Source: Ruegeria arenilitoris (GTDB lineage Bacteria > Pseudomonadota > Alphaproteobacteria > Rhodobacterales > Rhodobacteraceae). From it: a stretch of 64,000 bases of DNA. Of this stretch, positions 36,473 to 45,919 are shown one piece after another. Each line of letters begins with the position of its first letter. Position 1 is the first letter of the stretch. Under the pieces are notes generated by a model. The model saw nothing but the letters and a program-made list of their open reading frames with translations. It had not been told where the DNA came from and ran no database searches. The stretch spans positions 62,001-126,000 of the forward strand of contig NZ_WPZO01000012.1 in NCBI RefSeq assembly GCF_013031355.1, read 5' to 3'. A program made the translations under genes and the position numbers.

Positions 36473-39367
36473 ATGGCATCATTGAACGCGCGCAACCGCG
36501 ATCCATTGTTGGACAGCACGACTCAGGCCGCGATTGAGCGGCGCAGCAAGGAGCTGATCGGGATCGCCCTGATCCTGCTGGGGCTGGCCGCTGCCGCAAT
36601 GATTTGGTCCTATACGCCGGATGATCCGAACTGGATGGTCTCGACGGACGCGCCGGTGCAGAACTGGATGGGACGGATTGGTGCATCGATTGCGGCACCC
36701 TTGTTCATGATCGTGGGCTGGGGCAGCTGGAGTATTGCGCTGGTGCTGATCGGCTGGGGTGTGCGTTTTGCCGGGCATTTCGGCGCAGAACGCGCAGTCG
36801 CCCGCCTGATCTTTGCCCCAATCTGGATTGCCGTTGTCTCGGTCTATGCCGCAACGCTGGTGCCGGGTGAGGCATGGCGCGCGACCCACAGCTTTGGTCT
36901 GGGTGGTCTGTTCGGTGACACCGTCATGGGCGCGCTTCTGACATTGCTGCCGATCTCCTCGCATTTCATGGTCAAGCTGATGTCGCTGGCGATGGCCGCC
37001 GGAATGCTGGTGCTGGGAGTTTTTGTTCTGGGCTTTACCAAGGCCGATGTACGCAAAGGATTCCGCGCCTTCCTGCTGGGTCTGGTGATGTCCTACGACA
37101 TGCTGATGAACCTGCTGGGCCGTGGTGCTGCCGTCACCGCGCAGGCTGCGCGCGATCGTCGCGCGCAGTGGGAGGAACGCAAGATCGCCCGCGCCGATGC
37201 CGTTTTCGACGATGAAATCGCCTTTGAAGACCCGATCTTTGAAGAGCCGGAATTCGACGAACCTGAGCCTGCAAAAACCGGTTTGCTGGCACGGATGCCC
37301 AGCCTGATCCGCCGCCCCGAGCCGATGCCCGAGCCCGAACTGGTCGATCCAGAACCCGTTGCGGGATTTGACGAGATGCCGGGCGAGGACCGCATCCGGT
37401 CCAAGATTTCCGCCGCCGTGCGCAACCGCAAGGTCGCCGCGGGCGAGATGGCGCCCGAGCATGACCCGAACTTGCCGCTGACCAAGGGGCGGGGCCGTGG
37501 GCCGGACCCGCTGATCCTGAACCCCAGAGGTGGGGAAGAATTGCCGCCCGAACCGCCGATGACTTCGACCGGTCTGCCGCCGGAACCGATGTTGACTGCA
37601 GAGCCCGCGCCGGAATGGCAGCAGGAGCCGCTGCATGAGGATTTCGCGCCCGAGCCGGATTTCGAAGACGAAGCGGTGTTCGAGGATACCCCGATGCCCG
37701 AACCCGAACCGCAGCCGCGCCCGGCGATGAAAATCCCGGTGGCCGAGCCGCGCAAGCCGGTTGTAGCCCAACCCGTGCGTCGAGCCCCGCCGCCCTCGCG
37801 CCGGGCCCAAGCCGAAGCGCAGCCAGCGTTGTCCTTTGAGGAACGGCATTCCGATTTCGAACTGCCGCCGCTGGGCCTGCTTTCCAACCCGGCCAGCATT
37901 CAGCGCCATCACCTCAGCGATGAGGCGCTGGAGGAAAACGCGCGGATGCTGGAGAACGTGCTGGATGACTATGGCGTGAAGGGTGAGATCGTTAGCGTTC
38001 GTCCCGGCCCCGTTGTCACCATGTACGAATTGGAACCTGCTCCGGGCTTGAAAGCCAGCCGGGTGATCGGTCTGGCGGATGATATCGCACGTTCGATGTC
38101 GGCCCTGTCGGCGCGGGTTTCGACCCTGCCGGGCCGCTCGGTGATCGGAATCGAACTGCCGAACGAAAACCGTGAGATGGTGGTGCTGCGCGAGATCCTC
38201 GCCAGCCGCGATTTCGGCGATGGCAACCACGCACTGCCGCTGGCGCTGGGCAAGGATATTGGTGGTGAGTCCGTTGTGGCGAACCTTGCAAAAATGCCTC
38301 ACCTGCTGATCGCGGGAACCACCGGGTCCGGTAAGTCGGTGGCGATCAACACGATGATCCTGTCGCTGCTGTACAAGCTGACGCCGGATGAGTGCCGCCT
38401 GATCATGATCGACCCCAAGATGCTGGAACTGTCGGTCTATGACGGCATCCCGCACCTGCTGTCCCCCGTTGTGACCGATCCGAAAAAGGCGGTTGTGGCC
38501 CTGAAATGGGTCGTGGGTGAGATGGAGGATCGTTACCGCAAGATGTCCAAAATGGGCGTCCGCAACATCGCAGGTTACAACGGCCGCGTGAAGGACGCTT
38601 TGGCCAAAGGTGAGCTGTTCAGCCGCACGGTGCAGACCGGGTTTGATGATGAAACCGGCGAGCCGGTGTTCGAGACCGAGGAATTCGCACCCGAAGCGAT
38701 GCCCTATATCGTTGTCATCGTCGACGAGATGGCCGACCTGATGATGGTCGCTGGCAAAGAGATCGAAGCCTGCATTCAGCGTCTGGCGCAGATGGCGCGG
38801 GCCTCGGGCATTCACCTGATCATGGCTACGCAACGCCCCTCGGTCGATGTGATCACCGGTACGATCAAGGCGAACTTCCCGACGCGGATTTCGTTCCAGG
38901 TGACGTCGAAAGTCGACAGCCGCACTATTCTGGGTGAGATGGGCGCCGAGCAACTGCTGGGGCAGGGTGACATGCTGTATATGGCGGGAGGTGCCAAGAT
39001 CACCCGCTGTCACGGGCCCTTTGTCTCGGACGAAGAAGTCGAGGAAATCGTCAACCATCTGAAACAGTTCGGTCCGCCCGATTACATGAGCGGCGTGGTC
39101 GATGGCCCGGCCGAGGAAAAGGCTGAAAATATCGACGCGGTTCTGGGCCTGAACACCGGCGGCAACACGAACGGAGAAGATGCCCTCTACGATCAGGCGG
39201 TGGCGATTGTGATCAAGGATCGCAAATGCTCGACCTCGTACATCCAGCGGAAACTCGCCATCGGCTACAACAAGGCCGCGCGGCTGGTTGAGCAGATGGA
39301 GGACGAAGGCGTTGTTTCGGCGGCAAATCACGTCGGTAAGCGGGAAATCCTCGTCCCCGAACAGTAG
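36473..39367 (+). CDS. ftsK: DNA translocase FtsK
   Basis: 964 residues. Four N-terminal membrane helices (about 28-205) anchor it at the septum. A Pro/Glu-rich linker (about 225-470) precedes the motor: alpha domain from [20 protein letters not shown], Walker [10 protein letters not shown], Walker [26 protein letters not shown], and the gamma winged-helix domain ([21 protein letters not shown]) that reads KOPS sequences. It pumps the terminus region through the septum and activates dimer resolution. Start ATG 36473 follows GAGGGCAAA. lolA follows 39 bp later. Confidence 0.96.
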   Translation: MASLNARNRDPLLDSTTQAAIERRSKELIGIALILLGLAAAAMIWSYTPDDPNWMVSTDAPVQNWMGRIGASIAAPLFMIVGWGSWSIALVLIGWGVRFAGHFGAERAVARLIFAPIWIAVVSVYAATLVPGEAWRATHSFGLGGLFGDTVMGALLTLLPISSHFMVKLMSLAMAAGMLVLGVFVLGFTKADVRKGFRAFLLGLVMSYDMLMNLLGRGAAVTAQAARDRRAQWEERKIARADAVFDDEIAFEDPIFEEPEFDEPEPAKTGLLARMPSLIRRPEPMPEPELVDPEPVAGFDEMPGEDRIRSKISAAVRNRKVAAGEMAPEHDPNLPLTKGRGRGPDPLILNPRGGEELPPEPPMTSTGLPPEPMLTAEPAPEWQQEPLHEDFAPEPDFEDEAVFEDTPMPEPEPQPRPAMKIPVAEPRKPVVAQPVRRAPPPSRRAQAEAQPALSFEERHSDFELPPLGLLSNPASIQRHHLSDEALEENARMLENVLDDYGVKGEIVSVRPGPVVTMYELEPAPGLKASRVIGLADDIARSMSALSARVSTLPGRSVIGIELPNENREMVVLREILASRDFGDGNHALPLALGKDIGGESVVANLAKMPHLLIAGTTGSGKSVAINTMILSLLYKLTPDECRLIMIDPKMLELSVYDGIPHLLSPVVTDPKKAVVALKWVVGEMEDRYRKMSKMGVRNIAGYNGRVKDALAKGELFSRTVQTGFDDETGEPVFETEEFAPEAMPYIVVIVDEMADLMMVAGKEIEACIQRLAQMARASGIHLIMATQRPSVDVITGTIKANFPTRISFQVTSKVDSRTILGEMGAEQLLGQGDMLYMAGGAKITRCHGPFVSDEEVEEIVNHLKQFGPPDYMSGVVDGPAEEKAENIDAVLGLNTGGNTNGEDALYDQAVAIVIKDRKCSTSYIQRKLAIGYNKAARLVEQMEDEGVVSAANHVGKREILVPEQ

Positions 39368-39406
39368 GATATTTAATAACAAGGGCAGAGCGCCTATCTG
39401 TGACGC

Positions 39407-40003
39407 ATGAAACAGATTGCTTTTGCCCTTGCCCTGACCCTGGCCGCTCCGGCGACCTGGGCGGCCGAAAAACTGCCGCTGTCGCAGATTTCCAACTATT
39501 TGAACGGTCTGAAAACCGTTCAGACGACATTCACTCAGGTCAATGATGATGGTTCGCTGAGCACCGGCAAGCTGTGGTTGCAGCGGCCGGGCAAGATGCG
39601 GTTCGAGTATGATCCGCCCAGCAGCGCCGTTGTTCTGGCCAACACGGGCACCGTGCAGATATTTGACCCCAAGTCGAACCAGCCGCCCGAGCAATATCCG
39701 CTGAACCGGACGCCCCTGTCGCTGGTGCTGGCGCGCAATGTGAATCTGGGGCAGGCGAATATGGTCGTTGGTCACGATTTCGACGGCACCGCGACGGTAG
39801 TCACCGCTCAGGACCCCAAGAATCCTGAATCGGGTCGGATTGAGCTGATGTTCACCGACAACCCGATCGAACTGCGCAAATGGGTCATCCACGACAATGC
39901 GGGCACCCAGACCACCGTGCTGCTAGGGCAGTTGGACACAGGCAAGAACCTGAGCCGGGACCTGTTTACAAAATCGAACAGAAGCGGGTCAGGCAACCGC
40001 TGA
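39407..40003 (+). CDS. lolA: Outer-membrane lipoprotein carrier LolA
   Basis: 198 residues. Signal peptide MKQIAFALALTLAAPATWAA, then a periplasmic LolA fold: LNGLKTVQTTFTQVN, GKLWLQRPGKMRFEYDPP (the family's most conserved stretch), NRTPLSLVLARN, and IELMFTDNPIELRKWVIHD. It carries lipoproteins across the periplasm from LolCDE. It sits after ftsK, an order common to many proteobacteria. The usual C-terminal strand is short. Confidence 0.93.
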   Translation: MKQIAFALALTLAAPATWAAEKLPLSQISNYLNGLKTVQTTFTQVNDDGSLSTGKLWLQRPGKMRFEYDPPSSAVVLANTGTVQIFDPKSNQPPEQYPLNRTPLSLVLARNVNLGQANMVVGHDFDGTATVVTAQDPKNPESGRIELMFTDNPIELRKWVIHDNAGTQTTVLLGQLDTGKNLSRDLFTKSNRSGSGNR

Positions 40004-40015
40004 CCCGCTAACCTG

Positions 40016-40597
40016 TCAGTAGCGGCAACCGGACAGTTGCGCCTGATACAGCTTGGCGCGCGCGTCCACGTCGTTGGCTACGTTCAGAAGCCACGTCTTG
40101 CCATAGTGGCTGCCGCGGGCGTAACCGGTGTGCCCCTCGTGATAGGCGAGGTACTGGTTGCGCGTGTCGCTGGGGTGAATGCCGTTCCGCTGGTAGCTTT
40201 TGTTCATATACCAGCCGATGAAATCCGACGCATCGCGTATACGATCCCGCTTGGCGCGGCGTTTGCCGGTTTCTTTCTGGTATTGCTCCCACGTGCCGTC
40301 CAGTGCCTGGCTGAAGCCATAGGCGCTGCTTTGGCGGCCCATCGGGATCACGCCCAGAACGTATTGGTGCGGTGTGCGGGCATCGTGCTTATAGCGGCTT
40401 TCCTGATAGATCGTCGCCATCTGCACGTGGACCGGAACGCCCCATTTCCGCTCGGTGTTTTTGAAGGCCTTCATGTATTCGGGCCGTTCGCGCGCAATGC
40501 TGCACGCGTCATTCAGCTTGCTGGGCGGCTGCTTGGAGCCACCCCCACAGGATGCCAAAAGCAGCACCCCGAAGAGTACGAAAAGAATTCTGCTCAT
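40016..40597 (-). CDS. Lysozyme-like transglycosylase-domain lipoprotein
   Basis: 193 residues. Lipoprotein signal MSRILFVLFGVLLLASCGGG, lipidated Cys at 17. The lysozyme-like (SLT-related) fold shows catalytic Glu in IYQESRYKHDA, SSAYGFSQALDGTWEQYQ, and a later YLAYHEGHTGY motif resembling family-1 lytic transglycosylases. It probably cleaves peptidoglycan from the outer-membrane side. Convergent with lolA (12 bp between ends). Confidence 0.82.
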   Translation of the reverse strand: MSRILFVLFGVLLLASCGGGSKQPPSKLNDACSIARERPEYMKAFKNTERKWGVPVHVQMATIYQESRYKHDARTPHQYVLGVIPMGRQSSAYGFSQALDGTWEQYQKETGKRRAKRDRIRDASDFIGWYMNKSYQRNGIHPSDTRNQYLAYHEGHTGYARGSHYGKTWLLNVANDVDARAKLYQAQLSGCRY

Positions 40598-40657
40598 GTG
40601 CCTCGTGCCTTTTTCTTTTATTCTAGCGCAGATTGAGCTTTTAGGAAATCACAATCG

Positions 40658-41539
40658 TTACAGAACAATAGCTAGAATTAAAGGTAACGCGGCGACAGAC
40701 AGGACTGTCGAGATCATGACCATCCCCGCCACAGCGTCTGCATCCGCCTCAAACCGTTCCGCCAAAAGATAAGACGTCACCGCAACCGGTGTGCACATTT
40801 GCAGGACCATCACTCCAAACGCTATGGAATCGAGGGCGAATAAGACGGCCAAAGCCCATCCCAAGGCAAAGCACACGACGAGTTTGATCAGGGATAGCCA
40901 GACAGCCTGCCCTATTTTCTGTGTTGTCAGGCGGGCGATTGCGACCCCGACTGTGATCAGCATCATCGGAATGGCCATCTGCCCCAACAGTTCCAGCGTG
41001 TTGGTCAAAAAGACTGGGGTTTGCCAACCGCGCCAAAGGAACAAGGCTCCCAACAGCGTCGCCCAGACCATCGGTTCCCGTGCCGCTTTGCCGAAGCCGC
41101 CTTTCCCGGCCACCAGATAGATGCCGTATGTGAAAGACAGCAGGGCAGTGACAGCCAGAAAAATGACCGCATAACCCAGTCCGGCCTGCCCAAAGGCAAA
41201 GATGCACAGCGGCAGGCCCAAGTTGCCAGTGTTCCCGAAAATCAGCGGAGACAGGTAGGTTCTGCGGTCCAATCCACGCAGACGTACGAATAATTCGAAA
41301 ACGATTGCCAGCCCGACATGTCCGGCAATGGCGGCCAGCGTGAAACGGGTCAGATCTCCGCCCGGGATTTCGGTTTGCATCAGGGCCACAAAGATCAGAC
41401 TGGGCACCGCAAGCGTGACGCCAAGACGGGTCACAAACTCCAACCGGTACTCGAATCCCAGCTTCACCCAGGCGAATCCAATACCGGCCAAAAGAAAGAC
41501 CGGGGCCACGATTTCGAACACTGTTAGCAGGAGGTTCAC
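40658..41539 (-). CDS. AEC-family transporter (auxin efflux carrier-like)
   Basis: 293 residues with about ten hydrophobic helices in the 5+5 AEC layout: LLTVFEIVAPVFLLAGIGFAW at the N terminus, IFGNTGNLGLPLCIFAFGQAG (the conserved NxGNxGxP helix break), and QMCTPVAVTSYLLAERF near the end. Probably a secondary carrier for organic acids or amino acids. Divergent from hspQ, sharing an 80-bp intergenic region. Confidence 0.88.
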   Translation of the reverse strand: MNLLLTVFEIVAPVFLLAGIGFAWVKLGFEYRLEFVTRLGVTLAVPSLIFVALMQTEIPGGDLTRFTLAAIAGHVGLAIVFELFVRLRGLDRRTYLSPLIFGNTGNLGLPLCIFAFGQAGLGYAVIFLAVTALLSFTYGIYLVAGKGGFGKAAREPMVWATLLGALFLWRGWQTPVFLTNTLELLGQMAIPMMLITVGVAIARLTTQKIGQAVWLSLIKLVVCFALGWALAVLFALDSIAFGVMVLQMCTPVAVTSYLLAERFEADADAVAGMVMISTVLSVAALPLILAIVL

Positions 41540-41619
41540 AGACTGTTTCCCTTAAATTCGGATCAATTATTGGCATTTCGGCCCGGAAACAGGTAGTAAG
41601 ACTATTGGGGGCAGAAACA

Positions 41620-41946
41620 ATGCTGAAGACACATGCCAAGTACCGCCTGGGTCAGGTGGTCCGTCATAAGAAACATCCCTTCCGGGGGGTGATTTTTGAC
41701 GTGGATGCAGAGTTTTCGAATACCGAAGAGTGGTATCAGGCCATCCCCGAAGACAGCCGCCCGATCAAGGATCAGCCGTTTTACCACCTGTTGGCGGAAA
41801 ACGACCAGTCCTTCTATGTTGCTTATGTTTCAGAACAAAATCTGGTTGCAGACCAGTCTGGAGAACCGGTCGAGCACCCGGATATCCCCGATATGTTCGG
41901 TCCGTTTGAAAACGGGTCCTACCCGCTGCACTTCCATCTGAATTGA
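41620..41946 (+). CDS. hspQ: Heat shock protein HspQ
   Basis: 108 residues, the standard HspQ size. Motifs AKYRLGQVVRHKKHPFRGVIFDVD, EWYQAIPEDSRP, QPFYHLLAE and FVAYVSEQNLV-like text are diagnostic. HspQ binds hemimethylated DNA in vitro and acts as a specificity factor for Lon protease. Start ATG 41620 (MLKTHAKYR) chosen to match the family; an ATG five codons upstream is possible. I could not find a clear RpoH promoter. Confidence 0.93.
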   Translation: MLKTHAKYRLGQVVRHKKHPFRGVIFDVDAEFSNTEEWYQAIPEDSRPIKDQPFYHLLAENDQSFYVAYVSEQNLVADQSGEPVEHPDIPDMFGPFENGSYPLHFHLN

Positions 41947-41971
41947 GGTCCTCTGGCCGCGCGTTCGTCGG

Positions 41972-43549
41972 TCAATACCCAAGCGCGCAGCCGTCTTTTC
42001 GCGGGTCACTTGCGCCCTTCAGAACGCCGTTTTCACAGATTCGAATAGCCTGTGCGCCGCCCAGTGGTGTTTCTGGCAGCTCAACAGTGTGGCCAATTTC
42101 ACACAATTGTTGAGCTACCTTGGGCGAAATACCGCGTTCCAGCTTCAAAACACCATTGTCCGCAAAAGCGCGCGGTGCATCGATGCTGGCCTGCATGCCC
42201 AACCCGTGGTCGGTCAGGTTTGACACGAACCGGGCATGACCGGTGGGCTGATAGGCCCCGCCCATCACTCCGAAAGGCATCAGGACCCGGCCATTCTGTT
42301 TCAAGAGCCCGGGGATGATCGTGTGCATAGGGCGTTTGCCGCCGCCGAACTCATTGGGATGACCCGCCTGAAGAGTAAAGCCCGCACCGCGGTTCTGCAG
42401 CAGAATGCTATATTTCTCGGACGCGATCCCCGAGCCGAAGCTGTGGAATATGGAATAGATCAGCGACACTGCCATCCTGTCCCGGTCCACCGCGGTGATA
42501 TAGACGGTGTCCTTGTGAATGGCCTCGGTCAGCGGGGCCGCGGCAGGCATTGCGCGCTTTGGGTCGATCAGGGCTGCCAGCCTATCTGCAACGTCCTGAT
42601 CCAGAAACCGGGCCGCATGAGTCGTATGGTCGGGATCAGCAATGAACCGGTTGCGCGTGTCATAGGCCAGCTTTGAGGCCTCGGCCTCGATATGCAGGCG
42701 CTCGGTCCCGAAGGGATCCATGCTGGCAAGGTCGAAATTCTTGAGGATGTTCAGCAGCAAAATCGCGGTGGCACCCTGACCGTTGGGTGGATGCTCGACC
42801 AATTCCAGCCCGCTATACGTTCCGCTGACGGGTAGGGTTTTGGTGCAGGCCGTGGCCTGAAAATCTTCGACCGTGTGGGTGCCGCCTCGTTCAGTCAGCG
42901 CCGCGATCATGTCCTCGGCGATGTCGCCAGAATAAAACGCGTCCCGTCCGTTTCGGGCAATCCGACGCAGAACTTCGGCCTGGCCGGGGGAACGGAAAAT
43001 CTGCCCGACGGCGGGCGCTTTGTCGTTGATCAGATAGTGCCCCTGCGCAGCCCCTTGCAGGGTGGCCGCCCCGGTCGCCCAGTCCAAAGCGACCCTTGGC
43101 GCAACTGGCACACCGGCCTCGGCATAGTGAATGGAGGGTTGCAGGATGGCGTCCAGGTCCAGTTTGCCCTCGGTCTCTGCCAGATGACAGAACGCATCAA
43201 CCGCGCCGGGGATGGTCACGGCGTCCGCGGTGTTCAGGGGCACCGCAGTCAGCCCTTGCGCCCTTAGTGTTTCCGCATCGGCCGCGGCAGGCGCACGACC
43301 CGAGCCGTTCAGGGCGCGGATCTCATCCTCTCCGGCCCGGTTGTAGAGGACAAAGCAATCGCCGCCCAATCCGGTCATCTGAGGCTCGCAAATGCCCAGC
43401 AGGACCGCTCCGGCAATGGCCGCATCCATCGCGTTGCCGCCCCGTGCAAGAATATCCACGGCCACTTTCGCCGCCAGAGGATGCGACGTGGCGCACATCC
43501 CTTCGGTCGCCAGAACTTCGGACCGGCCCGGAGTGTGAAAATCCCGCAT
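41972..43549 (-). CDS. Gamma-glutamyltransferase family protein
   Basis: 525 residues. N-terminal part has ATSHPLAAKVAVDILARGGNAMDAAIA and EPQMTGLGGDCF. The autoprocessing Thr that starts the small subunit should be in HKDTVYITAVDRDRMAVSLIYS, corresponding to the family's TTHxSVVD. C-terminal GGGKRPMHTIIPGLL and GVMGGAYQPTGHA are conserved. No signal peptide is visible, so unlike E. coli GGT it is probably cytoplasmic. It hydrolyses gamma-glutamyl compounds or acylated analogues. Confidence 0.88.
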   Translation of the reverse strand: MRDFHTPGRSEVLATEGMCATSHPLAAKVAVDILARGGNAMDAAIAGAVLLGICEPQMTGLGGDCFVLYNRAGEDEIRALNGSGRAPAAADAETLRAQGLTAVPLNTADAVTIPGAVDAFCHLAETEGKLDLDAILQPSIHYAEAGVPVAPRVALDWATGAATLQGAAQGHYLINDKAPAVGQIFRSPGQAEVLRRIARNGRDAFYSGDIAEDMIAALTERGGTHTVEDFQATACTKTLPVSGTYSGLELVEHPPNGQGATAILLLNILKNFDLASMDPFGTERLHIEAEASKLAYDTRNRFIADPDHTTHAARFLDQDVADRLAALIDPKRAMPAAAPLTEAIHKDTVYITAVDRDRMAVSLIYSIFHSFGSGIASEKYSILLQNRGAGFTLQAGHPNEFGGGKRPMHTIIPGLLKQNGRVLMPFGVMGGAYQPTGHARFVSNLTDHGLGMQASIDAPRAFADNGVLKLERGISPKVAQQLCEIGHTVELPETPLGGAQAIRICENGVLKGASDPRKDGCALGY

Positions 43550-43624
43550 GTTGCTATTCCCCGTATTGAACGCGCCGAAAGTATCGCGCGGTCAGAACTT
43601 GTCCAGTCACATGAGGGAGAAGTT

Positions 43625-43671
43625 CCTCGGCGCCGTTCACTGGGTGGGGGCTGTGACACGTGGCGCCGAGG
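43625..43671. repeat. Perfect 10-bp inverted repeat in an intergenic region
   Basis: CCTCGGCGCC (43625-43634) and GGCGCCGAGG (43662-43671) with a 27-bp spacer, in the 212-bp gap between the gamma-glutamyltransferase start and the RsbW-like stop. No T tract on either side. Possibly an RNA stem or operator. Confidence 0.45.
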
Positions 43672-43761
43672 GAAGCTATCTGAGCTACAGTTATATCTTT
43701 GTCCGTTGTTTGCGGCGCTACAATGGTTCGATCTGGGCCTTATTGTGACGTTTTCTTGCCG

Positions 43762-44208
43762 TTAGGCCGGGTCGGGGAAATCAAAGCGCAGCGACAGCCG
43801 GTTGCAGCCATCAGAGCGTTCATACCGGATATCACTGGTCAATTCGTGAATCAGGAACCAGCCGAACCCGCCTTCGGGCAGGTCTTCAATGGATGATCCC
43901 AACGGCGCCGGAATCCCGTCGGGCACCCGAAATCCGGGCAAGGGGTTGCCGGTGTCCGAGATCAGGATATCCAGCCAGTTCCGGTGCAGGCGACACCGCA
44001 CCTGGACCTTGGCCGGTGTCACATCGGCATAGGCGTGTTCGACCACGTTGTTGATCGCCTCGGCCAGGGCAATCTTCACGTCACTCGCCTTGTGCTGCGG
44101 CAGCCCCTGTGTCGCCAGGCATCTGCTGAGCTGCGCAATTCCGGCGCTGGCCTCAGATTCGGTCGCTGCAAAGCTCAGATCCAAACATTTGCCGTCACAC
44201 ATGGGCAT
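43762..44208 (-). CDS. RsbW-like anti-sigma/serine kinase ATP-binding protein
   Basis: 148 residues, one GHKL ATPase domain: N box IALAEAINNVVEHAY, G1 ILISDTGNPLP, G2 EGGFGWFLIHEL. This is the form of RsbW/SpoIIAB-type kinases that phosphorylate STAS antagonists and bind sigma factors. It lies 26 bp downstream of a STAS gene on the same strand, so the pair forms a partner-switch module. No PP2C phosphatase or sigma factor is adjacent. Confidence 0.85.
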   Translation of the reverse strand: MPMCDGKCLDLSFAATESEASAGIAQLSRCLATQGLPQHKASDVKIALAEAINNVVEHAYADVTPAKVQVRCRLHRNWLDILISDTGNPLPGFRVPDGIPAPLGSSIEDLPEGGFGWFLIHELTSDIRYERSDGCNRLSLRFDFPDPA

Positions 44209-44234
44209 TGGGCCTATTCAGATGGTCAGGAGGG

Positions 44235-44573
44235 TCAGCCGGCGGTGGTCGACAAGGCGTCATCCAGCGTCGGGTACAGTTTGAACACCGTGTCCATGCG
44301 GGTCAGCCGAAACACCTTTTCGACGAAAGGATGCAACCCGGCCAGATCCAGTCTGCGGTCGTTGCCAAGCTGTTTCATCGAGGCGACGATGGCGCCCAGA
44401 CCGCTCGAGTCGATGAACTCCACGCTGCTCAGGTCCAGTACCACCCGTATGGCGCCGCCTTCGGCCTCGTTGCGCATGTCTTCCTTGAACTGGATAGCCA
44501 TGGCCGCATCGATCCGGTCTGAATGAACTTTGATAATCTGGGTTGCGTCGGTCGTTGTGCTGGTCAGGGCCAT
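44235..44573 (-). CDS. STAS-domain anti-sigma factor antagonist
   Basis: 112 residues, single STAS domain. The phosphorylatable Ser lies in SSVEFIDSSGLGAIVASM near residue 57. The ALTSTTTDATQIIKVHSDRID N terminus and LDLAGLHPFVEKVFRLTRMD end fit the SpoIIAA/RsbV family. When unphosphorylated it would bind the RsbW-like kinase encoded next and release that kinase's target. Confidence 0.88.
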   Translation of the reverse strand: MALTSTTTDATQIIKVHSDRIDAAMAIQFKEDMRNEAEGGAIRVVLDLSSVEFIDSSGLGAIVASMKQLGNDRRLDLAGLHPFVEKVFRLTRMDTVFKLYPTLDDALSTTAG

Positions 44574-44675
44574 GCGCGACGGTCCTTTAATCTGAAAATC
44601 ACTGGTAGAAATACGCTAGACGGCAAATCTTACCATTCGGTATCCATCGGATGGAAAAAGAGGAGGAACACGCCG

Positions 44676-45848
44676 ATGAAACAGGTTGTTATCGCCGGGG
44701 CCGCGCGCACACCCATGGGAGGGTTTCAGGGAATGTTCGACGGTGTGGCTGCTGCCGAGCTGGGCGGAACCGCCATCCGAGCCGCGCTGCAGGGCGCAGG
44801 CGCTGATACGGTGGATGAGGTTTTGATGGGCTGCGTTTTGCCCGCCGGTCAGGGTCAGGCACCAGCGCGCCAGGCCGGATTCGCGGCGGGTCTGGGTGAA
44901 GAGGTGCCCGCGACGACCCTGAACAAGATGTGCGGATCGGGGATGAAAGCTGCCATGATGGCCTTTGACCAGATCGCTCTGGGTCACGCGGATACAATGA
45001 TCGCGGGCGGGATGGAAAGCATGACCAACGCCCCCTACCTGCTGCCCAAGATGCGTGGTGGTGCGCGGATCGGGCATGGTCAGGTGGTCGATCACATGTT
45101 TCTGGACGGGCTCGAGGACGCCTATGACAAGGGCCGCCTGATGGGCACCTTCGCCGAGGACTGCGCCGAATCTTTCCAATTCACCCGTGAGGCACAGGAC
45201 GAGTACGCGCTGCAATCGCTGTCCAACGCCCTGTCCGCGCAGGAAAGCGGTGCGTTCGAAGGCGAGATTGCACCTGTGACCACCCGGACCCGCAAGGGTG
45301 AGGTTACTTTTGCCGCAGACGAGCAACCACAATCTGCGCGACCGGACAAAATCCCAACACTGAAACCCGCCTTCCGCAAGGACGGTACGGTGACGGCGGC
45401 CAATTCTTCATCGATTTCTGACGGTGCCGCGGCCTTGGTGCTGGCCTCGGCCGATGCCGCCGAGGCGCAGGGCCTGACCGTGCGTGCCCGGATCGTCGGG
45501 CATGCCAGCCACGCGCAAGCCCCCGGCCTGTTCACAACCGCTCCGGTTCCGGCGGCGCAAAAGCTGCTTGCGGCCATTGGCTGGACCAAAGACGATGTGG
45601 ACCTGTGGGAAGTGAACGAGGCCTTTGCCGTTGTCCCCATGGCCTTCATGCACGAAATGGGCCTGCCGCGCGACAAGGTGAACGTGAACGGCGGCGCTTG
45701 CGCTTTGGGCCACCCGATCGGCGCGTCGGGCGCGCGCATCATGGTGACGCTGCTGAACGCGTTGGAAAAGCGAAATCTCAAACGCGGCGTGGCCGCCATC
45801 TGCATCGGCGGTGGTGAAGGCACGGCCATCGCTATCGAACGCGTTTGA
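44676..45848 (+). CDS. Acetyl-CoA acetyltransferase (thiolase)
   Basis: 390 residues. Thiolase active sites: nucleophile C86 in LNKMCGSGMKAAMMA, His in NGGACALGHPIGASGARI, and second Cys in AAICIGGGEGTAIAIE. It condenses two acetyl-CoA or cleaves 3-ketoacyl-CoA. No phaB lies nearby, so a PHB role is not shown. An excellent ribosome site AAGAGGAGGAACACGCCG fixes the ATG at 44676. Confidence 0.92.
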   Translation: MKQVVIAGAARTPMGGFQGMFDGVAAAELGGTAIRAALQGAGADTVDEVLMGCVLPAGQGQAPARQAGFAAGLGEEVPATTLNKMCGSGMKAAMMAFDQIALGHADTMIAGGMESMTNAPYLLPKMRGGARIGHGQVVDHMFLDGLEDAYDKGRLMGTFAEDCAESFQFTREAQDEYALQSLSNALSAQESGAFEGEIAPVTTRTRKGEVTFAADEQPQSARPDKIPTLKPAFRKDGTVTAANSSSISDGAAALVLASADAAEAQGLTVRARIVGHASHAQAPGLFTTAPVPAAQKLLAAIGWTKDDVDLWEVNEAFAVVPMAFMHEMGLPRDKVNVNGGACALGHPIGASGARIMVTLLNALEKRNLKRGVAAICIGGGEGTAIAIERV

Positions 45849-45856
45849 CGCCTCAT

Positions 45857-45897
45857 CATTTTCCAAATACTCCAGGGGTCCGGGGGCAGTGCCCCCG
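45857..45897. repeat. REP-like intergenic hairpin element
   Basis: CATTTTCCAAATACTCCAGG leads into a hairpin CGGGGGC-AGT-GCCCCCG (45881-45897). From recall, near-identical CCAAATACTCC-plus-GGGGGC/GCCCCC elements recur between genes in many Roseobacter-group genomes. Only one copy is in this window. It could end the thiolase transcript, but there is no T tract. Confidence 0.5.
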
Positions 45898-45919
45898 CCC
45901 AACCCGGAAAAGACTGACC

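Noticed and set aside
36479..39892. Open frame of 1137 codons on the minus strand
   Set aside because: It lies antisense to ftsK and lolA, has no recognisable domain, and is a side effect of high-GC codon bias in the real genes.
43611..43748. 45-codon frame on the plus strand across the inverted repeat
   Set aside because: No ribosome-binding site, no family, and the coding pattern is not better than chance.
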